This document shows positions 34,885 through 44,859 of a stretch of DNA of 64,000 nucleotides, piece after piece. The position numbers and the translations under genes are program-made. Source of the DNA: Moduliflexus sp964602655 (GTDB taxonomy: Bacteria > Moduliflexota > Moduliflexia > Moduliflexales > Moduliflexaceae); contig CAZRSF010000022.1 of assembly GCA_964602655.1 (NCBI GenBank), positions 1-64,000 on the forward strand. Direction: 5' to 3'. The notes below the pieces were generated by a model. It ran no database searches. It saw only the letters and a program-made list of their open reading frames with translations, and was not told the DNA's origin. The first letter of the stretch is position 1, and each line of letters begins with the position of its first letter.

Positions 34885-37176
34885 TCAAATTTTGAAACGG
34901 TTCACCATATTTTGCAGTTTCTCGACAACCTTCGTCTGCTGTTCTGCCGAAGCATGGAGTGTTTGCGCCGCAAGGGACGAGCGTTGCGTCACATCGGCCA
35001 CATCGGAGATTGATTGAGACACCTCTGTAGTTGCAAACGCCACTTCGCCAAGATTTTGGTTGATTGATGCGGTGGTTGCCGACTGTTCCGCAATCGCAGA
35101 CACAATCATCTCCGTAAACATCTGAACCTGTTCGATATTTTTTGCCATATCGCCAATCGCTTTCGTCGCCTCGCGACTGCTGAACTGAATGGCTTCGACG
35201 CGATGAATAATGTCTTCAGCCGACTTCGCGGTTTCGCGGGCAAGGTTTTTGACCTCGCTGGCGACGACAGCAAATCCTCTGCCGCTGTCCCCCGCTCGCG
35301 CAGCCTCAATCGTGGCATTCAGGGCCAGCAAATTGGTCTGCTGCGTAATCGCGGTAATGACCTTGATAATATCCCCGATTTCTTTCGAACGTGTGTCCAA
35401 ATCAGTGATGGTGTTGCTGGCGGAATGGGCTGTTTTGACCGCGAGGTCAACAACCTGCGCCACTTCTCCGGTGCGTTGCGAGACTTCGCGCAGGCTGGCG
35501 GTCAGTTGCATAGTAGCCGTTGCGACGACCGTCAAATTTTCGCTGACATGCTCGCTATGATCGGACACATTTTGTGTCCGCAGCGAGGCTTGTTCCGCAT
35601 CTGTCGCCATCTCGGTGCTGATGTGATGGAGTTCTTCGGCGACGCTGCCTAACTGATCCGCCTGTCCCATAATCTCACGCATAGTCTGACGTAAGGTGGC
35701 CAGGCGATGAAATGCCTGACCTAAAATGTCGCGTTCGGTTTTTGGAGTGATCTGCTGACGCAAGTCGCCTTCTGATAAGGCTGTGGCAAAGGTGGCAATC
35801 GTATTCAGATATTCTGCCATTCGCGAGAAGGCCATGCCCAATGCATCGCGCTCCGAACGCGGGGTCATGTGATGCGCAATCTCTCCGCACGCAATCTGTT
35901 CCGCGATGGTCGCCATCTCGCGCAGATACTCGGTCATGGCCTGAAACGCCTGCATCAGCAGCAATAATTCATCGCGTGAGGCGGATTTCTTTCGGAAACC
36001 TTGGCGGAGAGCCTCGGCCTCTGTGTCAACGTTGACAATATCTCCCTGAGCAAGCCGTTGAATCTGTTGCGTGAGCCGTTGAATCGGATGGACAATCAAA
36101 TAACTCAGGAACGATGCGCCACTGGCGGCGAGCAGGCCGAAAAAAAGAATGATGCCGATGGTCAGCAAGAAAAATTTCTGGCGTTGTTCAGCTTCATTCA
36201 TACGAGGGAAATGAGCGGTCAGCGCACCAATTTGCTGTTGCGTATCGCCAATCGCGAAGAGTCCCTGATAAAAATCCTCTCCGCCAATCGTCACATTCGC
36301 AAATTGAATCGTCGGCTGGGTCGGCAGATTTCGCAGATCAAGGCGTTGCCGTATCTCCGGAGCCGTCTGCGGCAGCGTCCGATATTCCGGCAGCGTGCCG
36401 ATACTCCAGGTCTCCCCGGCAAACATCGTCACCTGTGTTTTACTTAACCGCGTATATCGCTCGACATCTTGTTGTTTGAGCGCAATCGTGATCACGCAAA
36501 ACCCATTGGCGTTGTCGCCTTCTCCAATCGGCCTGACGAATTGCATGGAGAGATGGTGATCGAACGCTTCCAATGTGACCGCGCCATCTTGCGGCGTCTG
36601 CCCATGATAGGCGAGGGCGATCTGTGGCGGCAACACGTGTCGGGGAATTGCGTCAAGCGTATTCAACCCGACGAACCAGGTATCGCTGGGCTTGACGACG
36701 ATGAATTGATCGAGAGACACTTTCGGCAGATACACGCCAGCGCTGACTCCGTCGGCGCGCTGTTGATAGAACGCCGCCAGCGTGTGATTCTGACGATAGA
36801 TCAGGATTTCGCTTGCGTCGATCAGTTCGCCGAATTTCGAGATTTCGAACGCGATGGAACTCAGCGGGGTCATCAGCTTTTTGACCTCACGAACCGTCCA
36901 CTCCTCGTCTGATTCTTCATACTGGCTTTCGAAGAGTTGCGCAACGTACATCGGCCCGACAATCGAGGTCTGAAGAAATGTGGCGGTTTTTGAGAACACA
37001 TCTTGAATCCGCGTGTCAAGATCGTCGAAGATCAATTCGAACGCCAGGGTAATTTGATGGCGAGACTGTTCTTCGATTTGCCGGATAAACAGATAATAAT
37101 AGATTCCCGACATCGCGAAAATCACCAGCGCCGTGAGCAGTGAAATCAGTACAAGGATTTTACGTTTGAGCGTCAT
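34885..37176 (-). CDS. methyl-accepting chemotaxis protein with three HAMP units
   Basis: 763 residues. Membrane helices at about 8-28 and 333-358 bracket a ~300-residue periplasmic sensor of unrecognised type. Three consecutive HAMP-like units follow (about 360-415, 415-457, 457-500), each with a DELL/DALG/DILG-type turn. The MCP signalling tip QQTNLLALNATIEAARAG is near 612. A C-terminal CheR-docking pentapeptide is not evident. It lies 17 bp after a related chemoreceptor gene; the two are clear tandem paralogues over the N-terminal half (EEWTVREVKKLM vs EEWTVREVRKLM). ATG follows AGGATG. Confidence 0.9.
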   Translation of the reverse strand: MTLKRKILVLISLLTALVIFAMSGIYYYLFIRQIEEQSRHQITLAFELIFDDLDTRIQDVFSKTATFLQTSIVGPMYVAQLFESQYEESDEEWTVREVKKLMTPLSSIAFEISKFGELIDASEILIYRQNHTLAAFYQQRADGVSAGVYLPKVSLDQFIVVKPSDTWFVGLNTLDAIPRHVLPPQIALAYHGQTPQDGAVTLEAFDHHLSMQFVRPIGEGDNANGFCVITIALKQQDVERYTRLSKTQVTMFAGETWSIGTLPEYRTLPQTAPEIRQRLDLRNLPTQPTIQFANVTIGGEDFYQGLFAIGDTQQQIGALTAHFPRMNEAEQRQKFFLLTIGIILFFGLLAASGASFLSYLIVHPIQRLTQQIQRLAQGDIVNVDTEAEALRQGFRKKSASRDELLLLMQAFQAMTEYLREMATIAEQIACGEIAHHMTPRSERDALGMAFSRMAEYLNTIATFATALSEGDLRQQITPKTERDILGQAFHRLATLRQTMREIMGQADQLGSVAEELHHISTEMATDAEQASLRTQNVSDHSEHVSENLTVVATATMQLTASLREVSQRTGEVAQVVDLAVKTAHSASNTITDLDTRSKEIGDIIKVITAITQQTNLLALNATIEAARAGDSGRGFAVVASEVKNLARETAKSAEDIIHRVEAIQFSSREATKAIGDMAKNIEQVQMFTEMIVSAIAEQSATTASINQNLGEVAFATTEVSQSISDVADVTQRSSLAAQTLHASAEQQTKVVEKLQNMVNRFKI

Positions 37177-37193
37177 TGGTTTATCATCCTACA

Positions 37194-39197
37194 CTACATA
37201 TTATCAGACGTTTTGAAGAATGCGATGGTATGCCGAAGTTGTTCGGCTTGCCCTGCGAGTGCTTCAGAGGCGGAGGCCATCTTTTGCGATAATGCCGTAT
37301 TTTGTTGAATCACCTGATCCAATTCCTGAATGGCTTGATTGATTTGGTTTGCGCCGGTATTTTGCTCACTGCTTGCCATACGAATTTCCTGCACCAATTC
37401 TGCCGTTTTGCGGATTTTGGGAACCAGATTGATGAGACGCTGCCCCGCATTTTGAGCAATGGCGACGCTGGAAGAGGCCAGGCTATTGATTTCAGCGGAT
37501 GCCGTTTGCGTGCGTGTTGATAAGGCGCGCACTTCATTGGCAACGACAGCAAAGCCCTTGCCGACTTCCTCCGCCCGCGCCGCTTCAATCGTAGCGTTCA
37601 GCGATAACATGCGGGTTTGACGCGCAATATCTTCGACGACCATGATACGTTTGCTGATGTCATGCATGGCCTGAACAGTCGCTTGCACCGCCTGTCCGGT
37701 CTCGTCGGCGTCGCTGGCGGCGCTCGCGGCGATGCGTTCGGTTTGCTCGGCATTCTGGGCATTTTGTTCGATATTGCCCACCATTTGCTCCATCGAACTT
37801 GACGCCTCGCCAGATGATTCCGCCTGTTTGGTTGTCCACAGCAGCATTTCATCGGCATTGGCGCGCATTGTCAGGCTTTCGTCCGTAATCAGATTGGCGG
37901 CGAGTTTGATATTGGCGACAATCTCTTGGAGACGAACAATCATCTCGCGTAACGCATACTCCAGCACGCTCATTTCATCGTTCGATCCCGACTGCTTGAC
38001 AGGCCGATTCGGGTCGGTTCGCTCCGCGCTATCGGAAAAATTCTCGCTGCCGGTGAGATCGCCCTGCGCCAACTGATGAATCAATTCCGTCAGGCGCATA
38101 ATGGGTTTGACGAGCAGTGTCGTGAAAAACGACGCGCCAAAGATGGCAACCACGCCGAATATCGCCACAATCGCCGCGACAATGACCAGAAATTGACGCT
38201 TGCTGCGCGTTTCTTCAGCGCGTGGAAAATGGGCGACGAGCGCGCCGATATGCTCATCATTTTCAGCGGTCAGCGCGAAGGCAGCTTGATAATATTCCTG
38301 CCCCGCAATGGTGATAGCGGCAAATTGCAGCGCGGGCGCGGGCGGAGGATTCAGCAGATCAAGGCGTTCTCCTTGCGTGAATATCGCCTCAGGCACGGTG
38401 GTATAGTCGGCAAACGTGCCGACGCTGAAGTTATCTCCGGCAAACAGATTCACCTGCGTTTTGCTTAACCGCGCATAGCGTTCGACATCCTGTTGCAAAA
38501 TCGCGACATCAATCAGACACAGCCCATTGACCGTTTCCCGTTGCAGGATGGGAACGCGAAACCGCATGAACACGCGCTGAGCGTCCTGTTCTAACGCCAC
38601 CGTCGCCTTCTCTGGCATCGGCGACTGAAGGGCTTTGGCAATAGACGCTGGAAATGGCTGGCGAGGAATGTCCTGAAGGTTCATGACGGTGGTAAACCAA
38701 TCAGCGTCAGCGCTCATCGCAATCAATTCGTCCGGGAACACATCGGGCAGATACAGTCCCGAAACGGTTTCCTCCCCGCGCTGTTGATAGACGGCGAGGA
38801 GGGTGTTATCCTGATTATAAATCTGAATATCCACCGCGGCGATCAGATCGCCGAATTTTGCTAACTCGGAGGAAATCGAACTGAGCGGCACCATCAATTT
38901 ACGCACTTCGCGCACCGTCCATTCCTCAACGGAGTCGTGATACTGCTGTTGCTGGAGTTGCGAGACATACATCGGCCCGGCCAACGATGTTTGAATAAAC
39001 TGGTCGGTTTTGGCAAAGACATCGCGGACGCGCGTATGGAAATCATCAAAGATGAGTTCGAACGTCGCGCTCAACTGTCGGCGGGACGCTTGCTCAAGCT
39101 GCCGGGTAAACAGGTAATAATAAATGCCTGACATTGCGCAAATCAGCGTGAAGGCAAATACGGAAATAAATAACAAAATTTTTCGTCGTAAGGTCAT
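37194..39197 (-). CDS. methyl-accepting chemotaxis protein
   Basis: 667 residues. Same layout as its downstream paralogue: helix at about 8-28, periplasmic sensor of about 300 residues, second helix near 340-365, one HAMP domain, then a signalling domain with RQTRMLSLNATIEAARAEE near 526. It lacks the two extra HAMP units of the neighbour and its signalling half is from a different subclass, so the pair shares a sensor but not its output module. ATG follows GGAGGAGTTCA. No che genes are nearby. Confidence 0.9.
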   Translation of the reverse strand: MTLRRKILLFISVFAFTLICAMSGIYYYLFTRQLEQASRRQLSATFELIFDDFHTRVRDVFAKTDQFIQTSLAGPMYVSQLQQQQYHDSVEEWTVREVRKLMVPLSSISSELAKFGDLIAAVDIQIYNQDNTLLAVYQQRGEETVSGLYLPDVFPDELIAMSADADWFTTVMNLQDIPRQPFPASIAKALQSPMPEKATVALEQDAQRVFMRFRVPILQRETVNGLCLIDVAILQQDVERYARLSKTQVNLFAGDNFSVGTFADYTTVPEAIFTQGERLDLLNPPPAPALQFAAITIAGQEYYQAAFALTAENDEHIGALVAHFPRAEETRSKRQFLVIVAAIVAIFGVVAIFGASFFTTLLVKPIMRLTELIHQLAQGDLTGSENFSDSAERTDPNRPVKQSGSNDEMSVLEYALREMIVRLQEIVANIKLAANLITDESLTMRANADEMLLWTTKQAESSGEASSSMEQMVGNIEQNAQNAEQTERIAASAASDADETGQAVQATVQAMHDISKRIMVVEDIARQTRMLSLNATIEAARAEEVGKGFAVVANEVRALSTRTQTASAEINSLASSSVAIAQNAGQRLINLVPKIRKTAELVQEIRMASSEQNTGANQINQAIQELDQVIQQNTALSQKMASASEALAGQAEQLRHTIAFFKTSDNM

Positions 39198-39232
39198 TGA
39201 ACTCCTCCATTCTATAGCAAAACGACATAATT

Positions 39233-39279
39233 CATGGTTCGACTCCCCTTCGACAGGCTCAGGACAGGCTGCTCACCAT
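39233..39279. repeat. TTCGACAGGCTCAGGACAGG repeat
   Basis: Outer arms CATGGT / ACCATG with the internal TTCGACAGGCTCA motif common to environmental genomes. It lies upstream of the chemoreceptor gene. The remainder of the 39198-39585 gap has no supportable gene. Confidence 0.6.
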
Positions 39280-39535
39280 GACCGGTCACATCTGATCGTT
39301 TTGCTATATTGACACAACAATTCTTTCTTCCACCCATCTTGTCGTTTTCCTCTCATACGTGACAGCCCGCCACTCAGGATGTATAACACAATAGATATGG
39401 CACTGCCTATATTTCCGTCAAGAAGAAATTCATCATTGGCGACAATTGATGGAATCGTAGGGAGGTTATCCGTCAAGCATCGCTTTCGGAATAGTCGCGG
39501 GGCGTCTGGCGGTGATGGGAGCGTAAACGATGAAG

Positions 39536-39568
39536 CAGGTGTCGGAGATGTTCGGAATCCGACACCTG
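39536..39568 (-). terminator. candidate terminator after the GH51 gene
   Basis: Perfect 11-bp arms CAGGTGTCGGA / TCCGACACCTG with an 11-nt loop, 18 bp after the minus-strand stop at 39586. It would close the arabinan operon. Confidence 0.5.
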
Positions 39569-39585
39569 TTCACAAGATGATGCGA

Positions 39586-41167
39586 TTAATCGGAATCGCG
39601 CATGGTTCGCGCTAATCGAATCACGTTCCAGGAGAGTTTCGGCAACGACGCTTTCAGCGCGCCCTGCGCCATTTTCGCGTCTCCACCTGTTCGCGGCTTC
39701 ACATGGTCAGGCTGCTGCGCCGTATTGGCCGCTTTCAAGTCCGCATGTTCCAGCACGATATGCTCAACGACCTTATACTCGCCGAATCCGCGCAATTCGC
39801 AGGCGAAATCGAGGGCGTTCCGCTGATCTTTATTCACCGCAAACACGGTCAATTCGCCGGTCGCGTCGTTGATTGTCGCGATAGATTCCAACAGCGGAAT
39901 TTCCCGCGCTTCCACCTTTTTCCGACCCAATTCGTTTTCCCACCACGAGATTTGATTGTCATATTCCACCGTGTAGGTCGGGGACGAAATCACCGGCTGC
40001 AACGCCGTGCCGCGCCCGTATAACGACGCATGGAGGAACGGATAAAAGATCGTCTGCTTCCAGGCTGCGCCGCCATTTTTCGTCATAATCGGCGCAATGA
40101 CGTTGACCAACTGCGCGAGGCAGGCGATTTTCACGCGGTCGGCGTTGCGCAGCAGCGTAATCAACATGCAGCCCACGACCAGCGCATCTTCGAAGGTGTA
40201 GGCGTCTTCTAACAGCGGCGGCGCAACTTGCCAGGGGTCTTGTTTGCGGTCAGCGTCGTTGGAATGGAACCAGACATTCCATTCGTCAAACGAGAGATGA
40301 ATTTGTTTGCGTTTGTGCTGTTTGGCTTTCACGGCATCGCAGAGCGCGACGACCGATTTGATGAATTCATCCATGTCAGTGGATTTCGCGAGAAACGCAC
40401 CGATATTATTGGCCTGATTACCGTAATAGGTGTGAATCGAAATGTAATCCACCAAATCGTAGGCATGTTCTAACACCGTCATCTCCCATTCGCCGAATGT
40501 CGGCATGTAGAGGCTCGAACTGCCCGCCAAGACCATCTCGATGTTCGGATCGACCCAGCGCATCATTTTGGCGGCTTCGTAGGCGGTACGGCCATATTCG
40601 ACCGCAGTTTTCTGGCACATTTGCCANNNNNNNNNNGGGGCCGTCCATCTCGTTGCCAAGACACCAGAGTTTGACGTTATGCGGTTTTTGGAAGCCATGC
40701 TCGCGGCGCAAATCGCTGTAATACGAGCCGCCGGGATGATTACAGTATTCGACGAGGTTTCTGGCAGCGTCCGGGCCGCGCGTACCGAGGTTGACCGCCA
40801 TCATCACGTCGGTATTCGCTTTTTCTGCCCATTGCATGAATTCGTTCGTGCCGAATTCGTTGGTTTCCGTAGATTTCCAGGCGAGTTCCAAACGTTTCGG
40901 GCGCTGCGCTTTCGGGCCGACGCCGTCTTCCCAGTTATAGCCGGAGACAAAATTCCCGCCAGGATAGCGCACAAGCGGCACATCCAATTCTTTGATCAAA
41001 TCAATCACATCCTGCCGGAAGCCGTTTGCGTCGGCGGTCGGATGCCCTGGCTCGTAAATGCCGCCATACACGGCGCGGCCTAAATGTTCGATAAATGAGC
41101 CATACAGCCGGTTGTCAATTTTACTGATCTCATACGCTCGGTCTAACAGCATTTTTGCGGTTGCCAT
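39586..41167 (-). CDS. alpha-L-arabinofuranosidase, GH51 (interrupted by an assembly gap)
   Basis: The gene is split in the sequence by ten Ns at 40627-40636. The 5' part ends in LGNEMDGP and the 3' part resumes with WQMCQKTAVEYGR, which is the uninterrupted GH51 block. Removing the Ns leaves 1572 bp, exactly 524 codons in one frame (523 residues), so nothing appears to be missing. The acid/base is E in GNEMDG and the nucleophile E in LSFDEWNVW. It has no signal peptide and acts on arabino-oligosaccharides in the cytosol. ATG follows AAAGGAGAATTGAT. Confidence 0.88.
40627..40636. other. assembly gap (10 Ns)
   Basis: A run of ten Ns, a conventional placeholder, inside the GH51 gene. Protein continuity across it suggests a true gap of about zero bases. 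Confidence 0.98.
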
Positions 41168-41197
41168 ATCAATTCTCCTTTGCTGTGGTTGTTATGA

Positions 41198-41230
41198 AGG
41201 TGTCAGACACTTTGGGAGTGTCTGACACCT
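41198..41230. repeat. palindrome related to family 1
   Basis: Arms AGGTGTCAGACAC / GTGTCTGACACCT with a short loop; shares CAGACAC with the palindromes at 45-77 and 44913-44945. It lies between GH43 and GH51 genes of the arabinan locus. Confidence 0.7.
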
Positions 41231-41247
41231 GCCTTCTCAAAATAACG

Positions 41248-42279
41248 CTATTGACGCGCCGGGGCATCGGCGACCGGAATGCCGAAATCTGGCGTGCCAT
41301 CGGCATTCCAGCGCAGAATTTGGGCGCGGGTATGCCGATTCGGATCGTTCAGTGGGTCGCCTTCGATTTTTTCGTAATTCCGGGCGTGATACACCAGCAC
41401 ATCGTCCTGCCCGTCGGCAGTCGTGGTGAAACAGTTATGCCCTGGTCCATACTGGCCGTTTTCGCGACTCATCTGAAACACCGGTTTCGGCGACTTGCTC
41501 CATGACGCCGGATCGAGCAAATTGCTCTCTTCCAGGGCGGTCAGCAAGCCCATGCAGTAATGCGCATCCGTTCCGCTGGCGGAATACGAGAGGAAAATCC
41601 GCCCGTTTCTCTTGAGAATCGCCGGGCCTTCGTTCACCCAGAAGAGTCTCTGTTCCCAAGTGAATTCCGGCTTCGACAGCATCACCTGCTTCCCTGTAAT
41701 GCTCCAGGGCGTGTCCATTTCAGCGATATACAGATTGGTGTTGCCTTCGATTTTGGGGTCTTTCTGTGCCCAGACGAGATAGCGAACGCCGCGATGCTCG
41801 AAGGTGGTCGCGTCTAACGCAAATGACGACCAGTTCGTTTTCAATTGCCCTTTTTCTTCCCACACGCCTTCAAACGGATTCGCAGACGCATTTTCCAGCA
41901 CAAAGATGCGGATATTCCAGATCGCTTCGGCATATCCGGCGGCAAAATAGATATACCATTTGCCGTTGATGAAATGAATTTCCGGCGCCCAGATATGCGC
42001 GCCCATTGCGCCGGTCGCATGTTTCGTCCAGATCGTTGTCGGTTCAGCCGTTCCCAATTCCTGAATTGTCGCGGCGCGGCGCAGTTCGATCCGGTCATAT
42101 TCCGGCGCGGTGGCGCTGAAATAATAAAAGCCGTCTGTATGTTTGTAAATAAACGGGTCGGCGCGTTGTTCCACAATCGGATTCTGAAATTCTTCGGCAG
42201 CGGCGCGAGTCGGATCGACGAATGCTGCAACCAGGATAACGGCAATACTGAAACTGAAAAAAATGCTGAGATGATGCAT
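41248..42279 (-). CDS. GH43 arabinosidase, exported
   Basis: About 343 residues. ATG 42279 follows AGGAG. The signal peptide (about 1-25) ends near TRAAA, so the enzyme is periplasmic or secreted. GH43 catalytic residues are visible: D in RADPFIY (base), D in ALDATTFE (pKa modulator) and E in VNEGPAIL (acid), in the expected order on a five-bladed propeller. The AHIWAPEIHFINGKWYIYF block is typical. Substrate is probably arabino-oligosaccharide side chains, given the GH51 neighbours on either side. Confidence 0.88.
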   Translation of the reverse strand: MHHLSIFFSFSIAVILVAAFVDPTRAAAEEFQNPIVEQRADPFIYKHTDGFYYFSATAPEYDRIELRRAATIQELGTAEPTTIWTKHATGAMGAHIWAPEIHFINGKWYIYFAAGYAEAIWNIRIFVLENASANPFEGVWEEKGQLKTNWSSFALDATTFEHRGVRYLVWAQKDPKIEGNTNLYIAEMDTPWSITGKQVMLSKPEFTWEQRLFWVNEGPAILKRNGRIFLSYSASGTDAHYCMGLLTALEESNLLDPASWSKSPKPVFQMSRENGQYGPGHNCFTTTADGQDDVLVYHARNYEKIEGDPLNDPNRHTRAQILRWNADGTPDFGIPVADAPARQ

Positions 42280-42325
42280 TGTTGCTCCTGCTGTCATCCC
42301 TGACAGGGATGGGTTGAATATGTTA

Positions 42326-43786
42326 TCATGAGATTTTGATGATATTCACCGAATGCGGCGGAAAGTCAATCATGCCTTGTTCGATGCGCACGTCTTTCGT
42401 GACAGGAACGACGCGCTCCGGACGGTCAACATCATTATATGCATCGGGCGAATCGCCGCAAAGCGTGGTCATCTGATACGTTCCTGACAGGCTTTTGCCT
42501 TCAAGCGCGATATGGAAGCGGAGCGAGACAAGCGGATGGCGATTTATCACCGCAATCGCCCAATGTTCCCGCGCTGCGTCGCAAGTCGCAATAGCGTCAA
42601 GCGCCGGAATAGAATTTCCGTTATGGGTGAACATATCACAGGAAGTCCAATTCTGCGCCACATACTCTTCGAGCAGATTGGCGTACATCGCTAACACATG
42701 GAATGTCGCGCGTTTAACCAGACCTTTCGGATGGACGAACAATGGCCCGCGAGCATTGACCACCGGCGCCATATTCGCCATTGTTACGGGCGGGTGTCGC
42801 AGGCAGGTGTTGAGAAATCCGGCTGAAAACACGGCGTCAGCCATCGTATATGTGGCATTGATGTCGTTGCGGTCGCGCGCGCCAATCGCTTCCGGGCTAT
42901 TGCCGTCAGGGTGATGCCATCCGCGCAGATTCCATTCATCGAACGCAATGCCGATACGCCCTTCGAATCCGGCCACGCCGATAATCTGTTCGGTGGCGCG
43001 GATTGCCGCTTCTGGTTCTAACGCGCGAGTCATGCAGGTGGCGTAATCGCTCGGCTGATCCTTCTGCCAGAGCGGATCCCAATAGCCATGAATCGAGACG
43101 TCATCCAAATATTGCCCCGCCTGTTTCAGCAGGTTCAGTGTCCAATCCACATCCGGCAGCGCCGCAGCAAGCAGCTTGATTGACGGATCAGCGCGTTTCA
43201 TCATTTTGGCCGATTCCGCGACAAAACGCCCCCATTCCTCTTTGGTTTTCGCGCCCATTTCCCAACTGCCGTAATTTTCGTTGCCGATAGACCAGTAGCA
43301 GACCTGATGCGGTTTCACGTTCCCGTTCGCCTGACGCAGCCGTCCCCAGCGCCCGATATCCAGATTGCAGTACTCGACCCAGTCGCTCATCTCTTCCGGC
43401 GTACCGGTTCCGGCGTTCGTGCAAATATACGGCTCTGCGCCAAGCAACCGACACCATTCGATAAATTCATCCGTGCCGAACGTGTTCGGTTCTTCCACGC
43501 GCCACGCTTTATCGTAGCTCGGCTGACGGTCGCGCCCGACGCCATGCGTCCAGTGGTAAGCGCTGACAAAACAGCCGCCCGGCCAGCGCACAATCGGGAC
43601 GCGCAATTCGCGCAACGCGGCAATCACATCTAAGCGGAAACCTTTCGCATCGGCAAGCGGCGACCCCGGTTCGAACACGCCGCCATACACCTGACGATGG
43701 AAATGTTCGAGGAATTGGCCGAAAATCATCCGATTGTACGGACGACAGCCGCGATGCGTTTCAATATGAATGCTATTTGTGTTCAT
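42326..43786 (-). CDS. alpha-L-arabinofuranosidase, GH51
   Basis: 486 residues from ATG 43786 (MNTNSIHIET). The upstream reading frame continues through the palindrome at 43795-43853 but that extension is repeat sequence, not protein. The acid/base is E in IGNENYG and the nucleophile E in AFDEWNLRGWHH. VRWPGGCFVSAYHW and GTDEFIEWCRLLGAEPY are standard GH51 blocks. No signal peptide. It is distinct from the GH51 at 39586-41167 (different barrel loops and GNENYG versus GNEMDG), so the two may differ in linkage preference. No Shine-Dalgarno is visible, perhaps displaced by the repeat. Confidence 0.88.
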   Translation of the reverse strand: MNTNSIHIETHRGCRPYNRMIFGQFLEHFHRQVYGGVFEPGSPLADAKGFRLDVIAALRELRVPIVRWPGGCFVSAYHWTHGVGRDRQPSYDKAWRVEEPNTFGTDEFIEWCRLLGAEPYICTNAGTGTPEEMSDWVEYCNLDIGRWGRLRQANGNVKPHQVCYWSIGNENYGSWEMGAKTKEEWGRFVAESAKMMKRADPSIKLLAAALPDVDWTLNLLKQAGQYLDDVSIHGYWDPLWQKDQPSDYATCMTRALEPEAAIRATEQIIGVAGFEGRIGIAFDEWNLRGWHHPDGNSPEAIGARDRNDINATYTMADAVFSAGFLNTCLRHPPVTMANMAPVVNARGPLFVHPKGLVKRATFHVLAMYANLLEEYVAQNWTSCDMFTHNGNSIPALDAIATCDAAREHWAIAVINRHPLVSLRFHIALEGKSLSGTYQMTTLCGDSPDAYNDVDRPERVVPVTKDVRIEQGMIDFPPHSVNIIKIS

Positions 43787-43794
43787 GACAATTC

Positions 43795-43853
43795 GTACCG
43801 CCGACGTCCTCGTCGGCCTCTCTTCGAACCACCGACGAGGACGTCGGCGGTAC
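43795..43853. repeat. GTACCGCCGACGTCCTCGTCGG palindrome
   Basis: Two 22-bp perfect inverted arms around a 15-nt loop, wedged 8 bp upstream of the GH51 start and 6 bp downstream of the GH43 stop. Perfect arm identity suggests recent insertion or conversion. Confidence 0.85.
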
Positions 43854-43859
43854 GGCGCG

Positions 43860-44846
43860 TTATTCTCCCAAAGGTTCTCCGATAACCGGCCAGCCGTCGG
43901 CATCCCAGGTGATCGGGCGGATTTGCAGGACAGCCATTCCGCCGCGCTTGCCGTCATACATGTGATGTATCAATAAATCCTGATCGCCGTTTCGAATCAC
44001 GGCATTATGGCCGGGGCCGTGCATATCGCCAGCGCCTTCCAGCACGAGCGTTCCGCCGCCGTCGAGCATTGGCTTGCCGTCTTTGTCGAGATACGCGCCA
44101 GTGATCTCTTGAGCGCGTCCGACGCGGATGTTATACGTGCTTTTCACCTTCTGACAGCAGAAATCCCAGGAGACAAACAGGTAATAATATTCTCCATGTT
44201 TATAGATAAACGGGGCTTCAATCGGGTTATACTCGACGCCGGGACGGCTTGCCAGCGCAACAAAGTCTGGCGGATTCTTCAGCGGCATGCCTGTTGCCGG
44301 ATCAAGTTCGATCAATTTGATGCCTGTCCAGAACGACCCGAATGAGAGCCAGGCGCGGTCATCGTCGGTTTGAATGAAATTCGGGTCAATCGCGTTAAAA
44401 TCGTCAGCAGGCGTAGATTTGATGACGAGTCCGCGATCTTCCCATTGATAGCGCGAGTCTTGCGGGTTTAATGTCTCATTGACGGCGAGGCCGATGCAAG
44501 AGAGGTTGCGGCCGAACGTGGAGACGCTGTAATACAGAAAATATTTGCCGTTGATAAACGCAATATCCGGCGCCCAGAGATGCCCTTCGAATTCGGGCAC
44601 TTCTTCGAACGTCCATGCTGGAACTTTATTGAACACGCGCCCGGCATATTGCCATGTCACCAAATCGTCCGACTTGCCTATAGAAACGCCCTGACCAGTC
44701 GTAAACATGTAATATTGCTCGCCTTCTTTCATGATGACAGGGTCATGCGCCGGGGCGGGCGCGGCTGCGGCGGTCAACACTTCCGCCGAATTTACGGCGA
44801 ATAATAAAAAAAGGAGAATGATTACTCTGCATAAAACATGTTTCAT
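43860..44846 (-). CDS. GH43 endo-alpha-1,5-arabinanase-like, exported
   Basis: 328 residues with a signal peptide (about 1-28, ending near TAAAA). Catalytic residues follow the GH43 arabinanase pattern: D in AHDPVI, D in NAIDPNF and E in PIEAPFIY. HLWAPDIAFINGKYFLYYS and GSFWTGIKLIELD are typical of arabinanases, which cut the alpha-1,5-arabinan backbone in the periplasm or outside. GPGHN near the end is the conserved histidine/calcium region. It lies at the start of the glycosidase group and upstream of the permease genes in gene order on the chromosome. Confidence 0.9.
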   Translation of the reverse strand: MKHVLCRVIILLFLLFAVNSAEVLTAAAAPAPAHDPVIMKEGEQYYMFTTGQGVSIGKSDDLVTWQYAGRVFNKVPAWTFEEVPEFEGHLWAPDIAFINGKYFLYYSVSTFGRNLSCIGLAVNETLNPQDSRYQWEDRGLVIKSTPADDFNAIDPNFIQTDDDRAWLSFGSFWTGIKLIELDPATGMPLKNPPDFVALASRPGVEYNPIEAPFIYKHGEYYYLFVSWDFCCQKVKSTYNIRVGRAQEITGAYLDKDGKPMLDGGGTLVLEGAGDMHGPGHNAVIRNGDQDLLIHHMYDGKRGGMAVLQIRPITWDADGWPVIGEPLGE

Positions 44847-44859
44847 GATTTATTTGCGC

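Noticed and set aside
39379..39615. 78-codon reading frame upstream of the GH51 3' end
   Set aside because: No ribosome site or domain, and it overlaps a hairpin and the end of the GH51 gene.
43787..43957. Longer N-terminus for the second GH51 enzyme
   Set aside because: It overlaps the GH43 gene and the palindrome at 43795-43853 and does not resemble protein.
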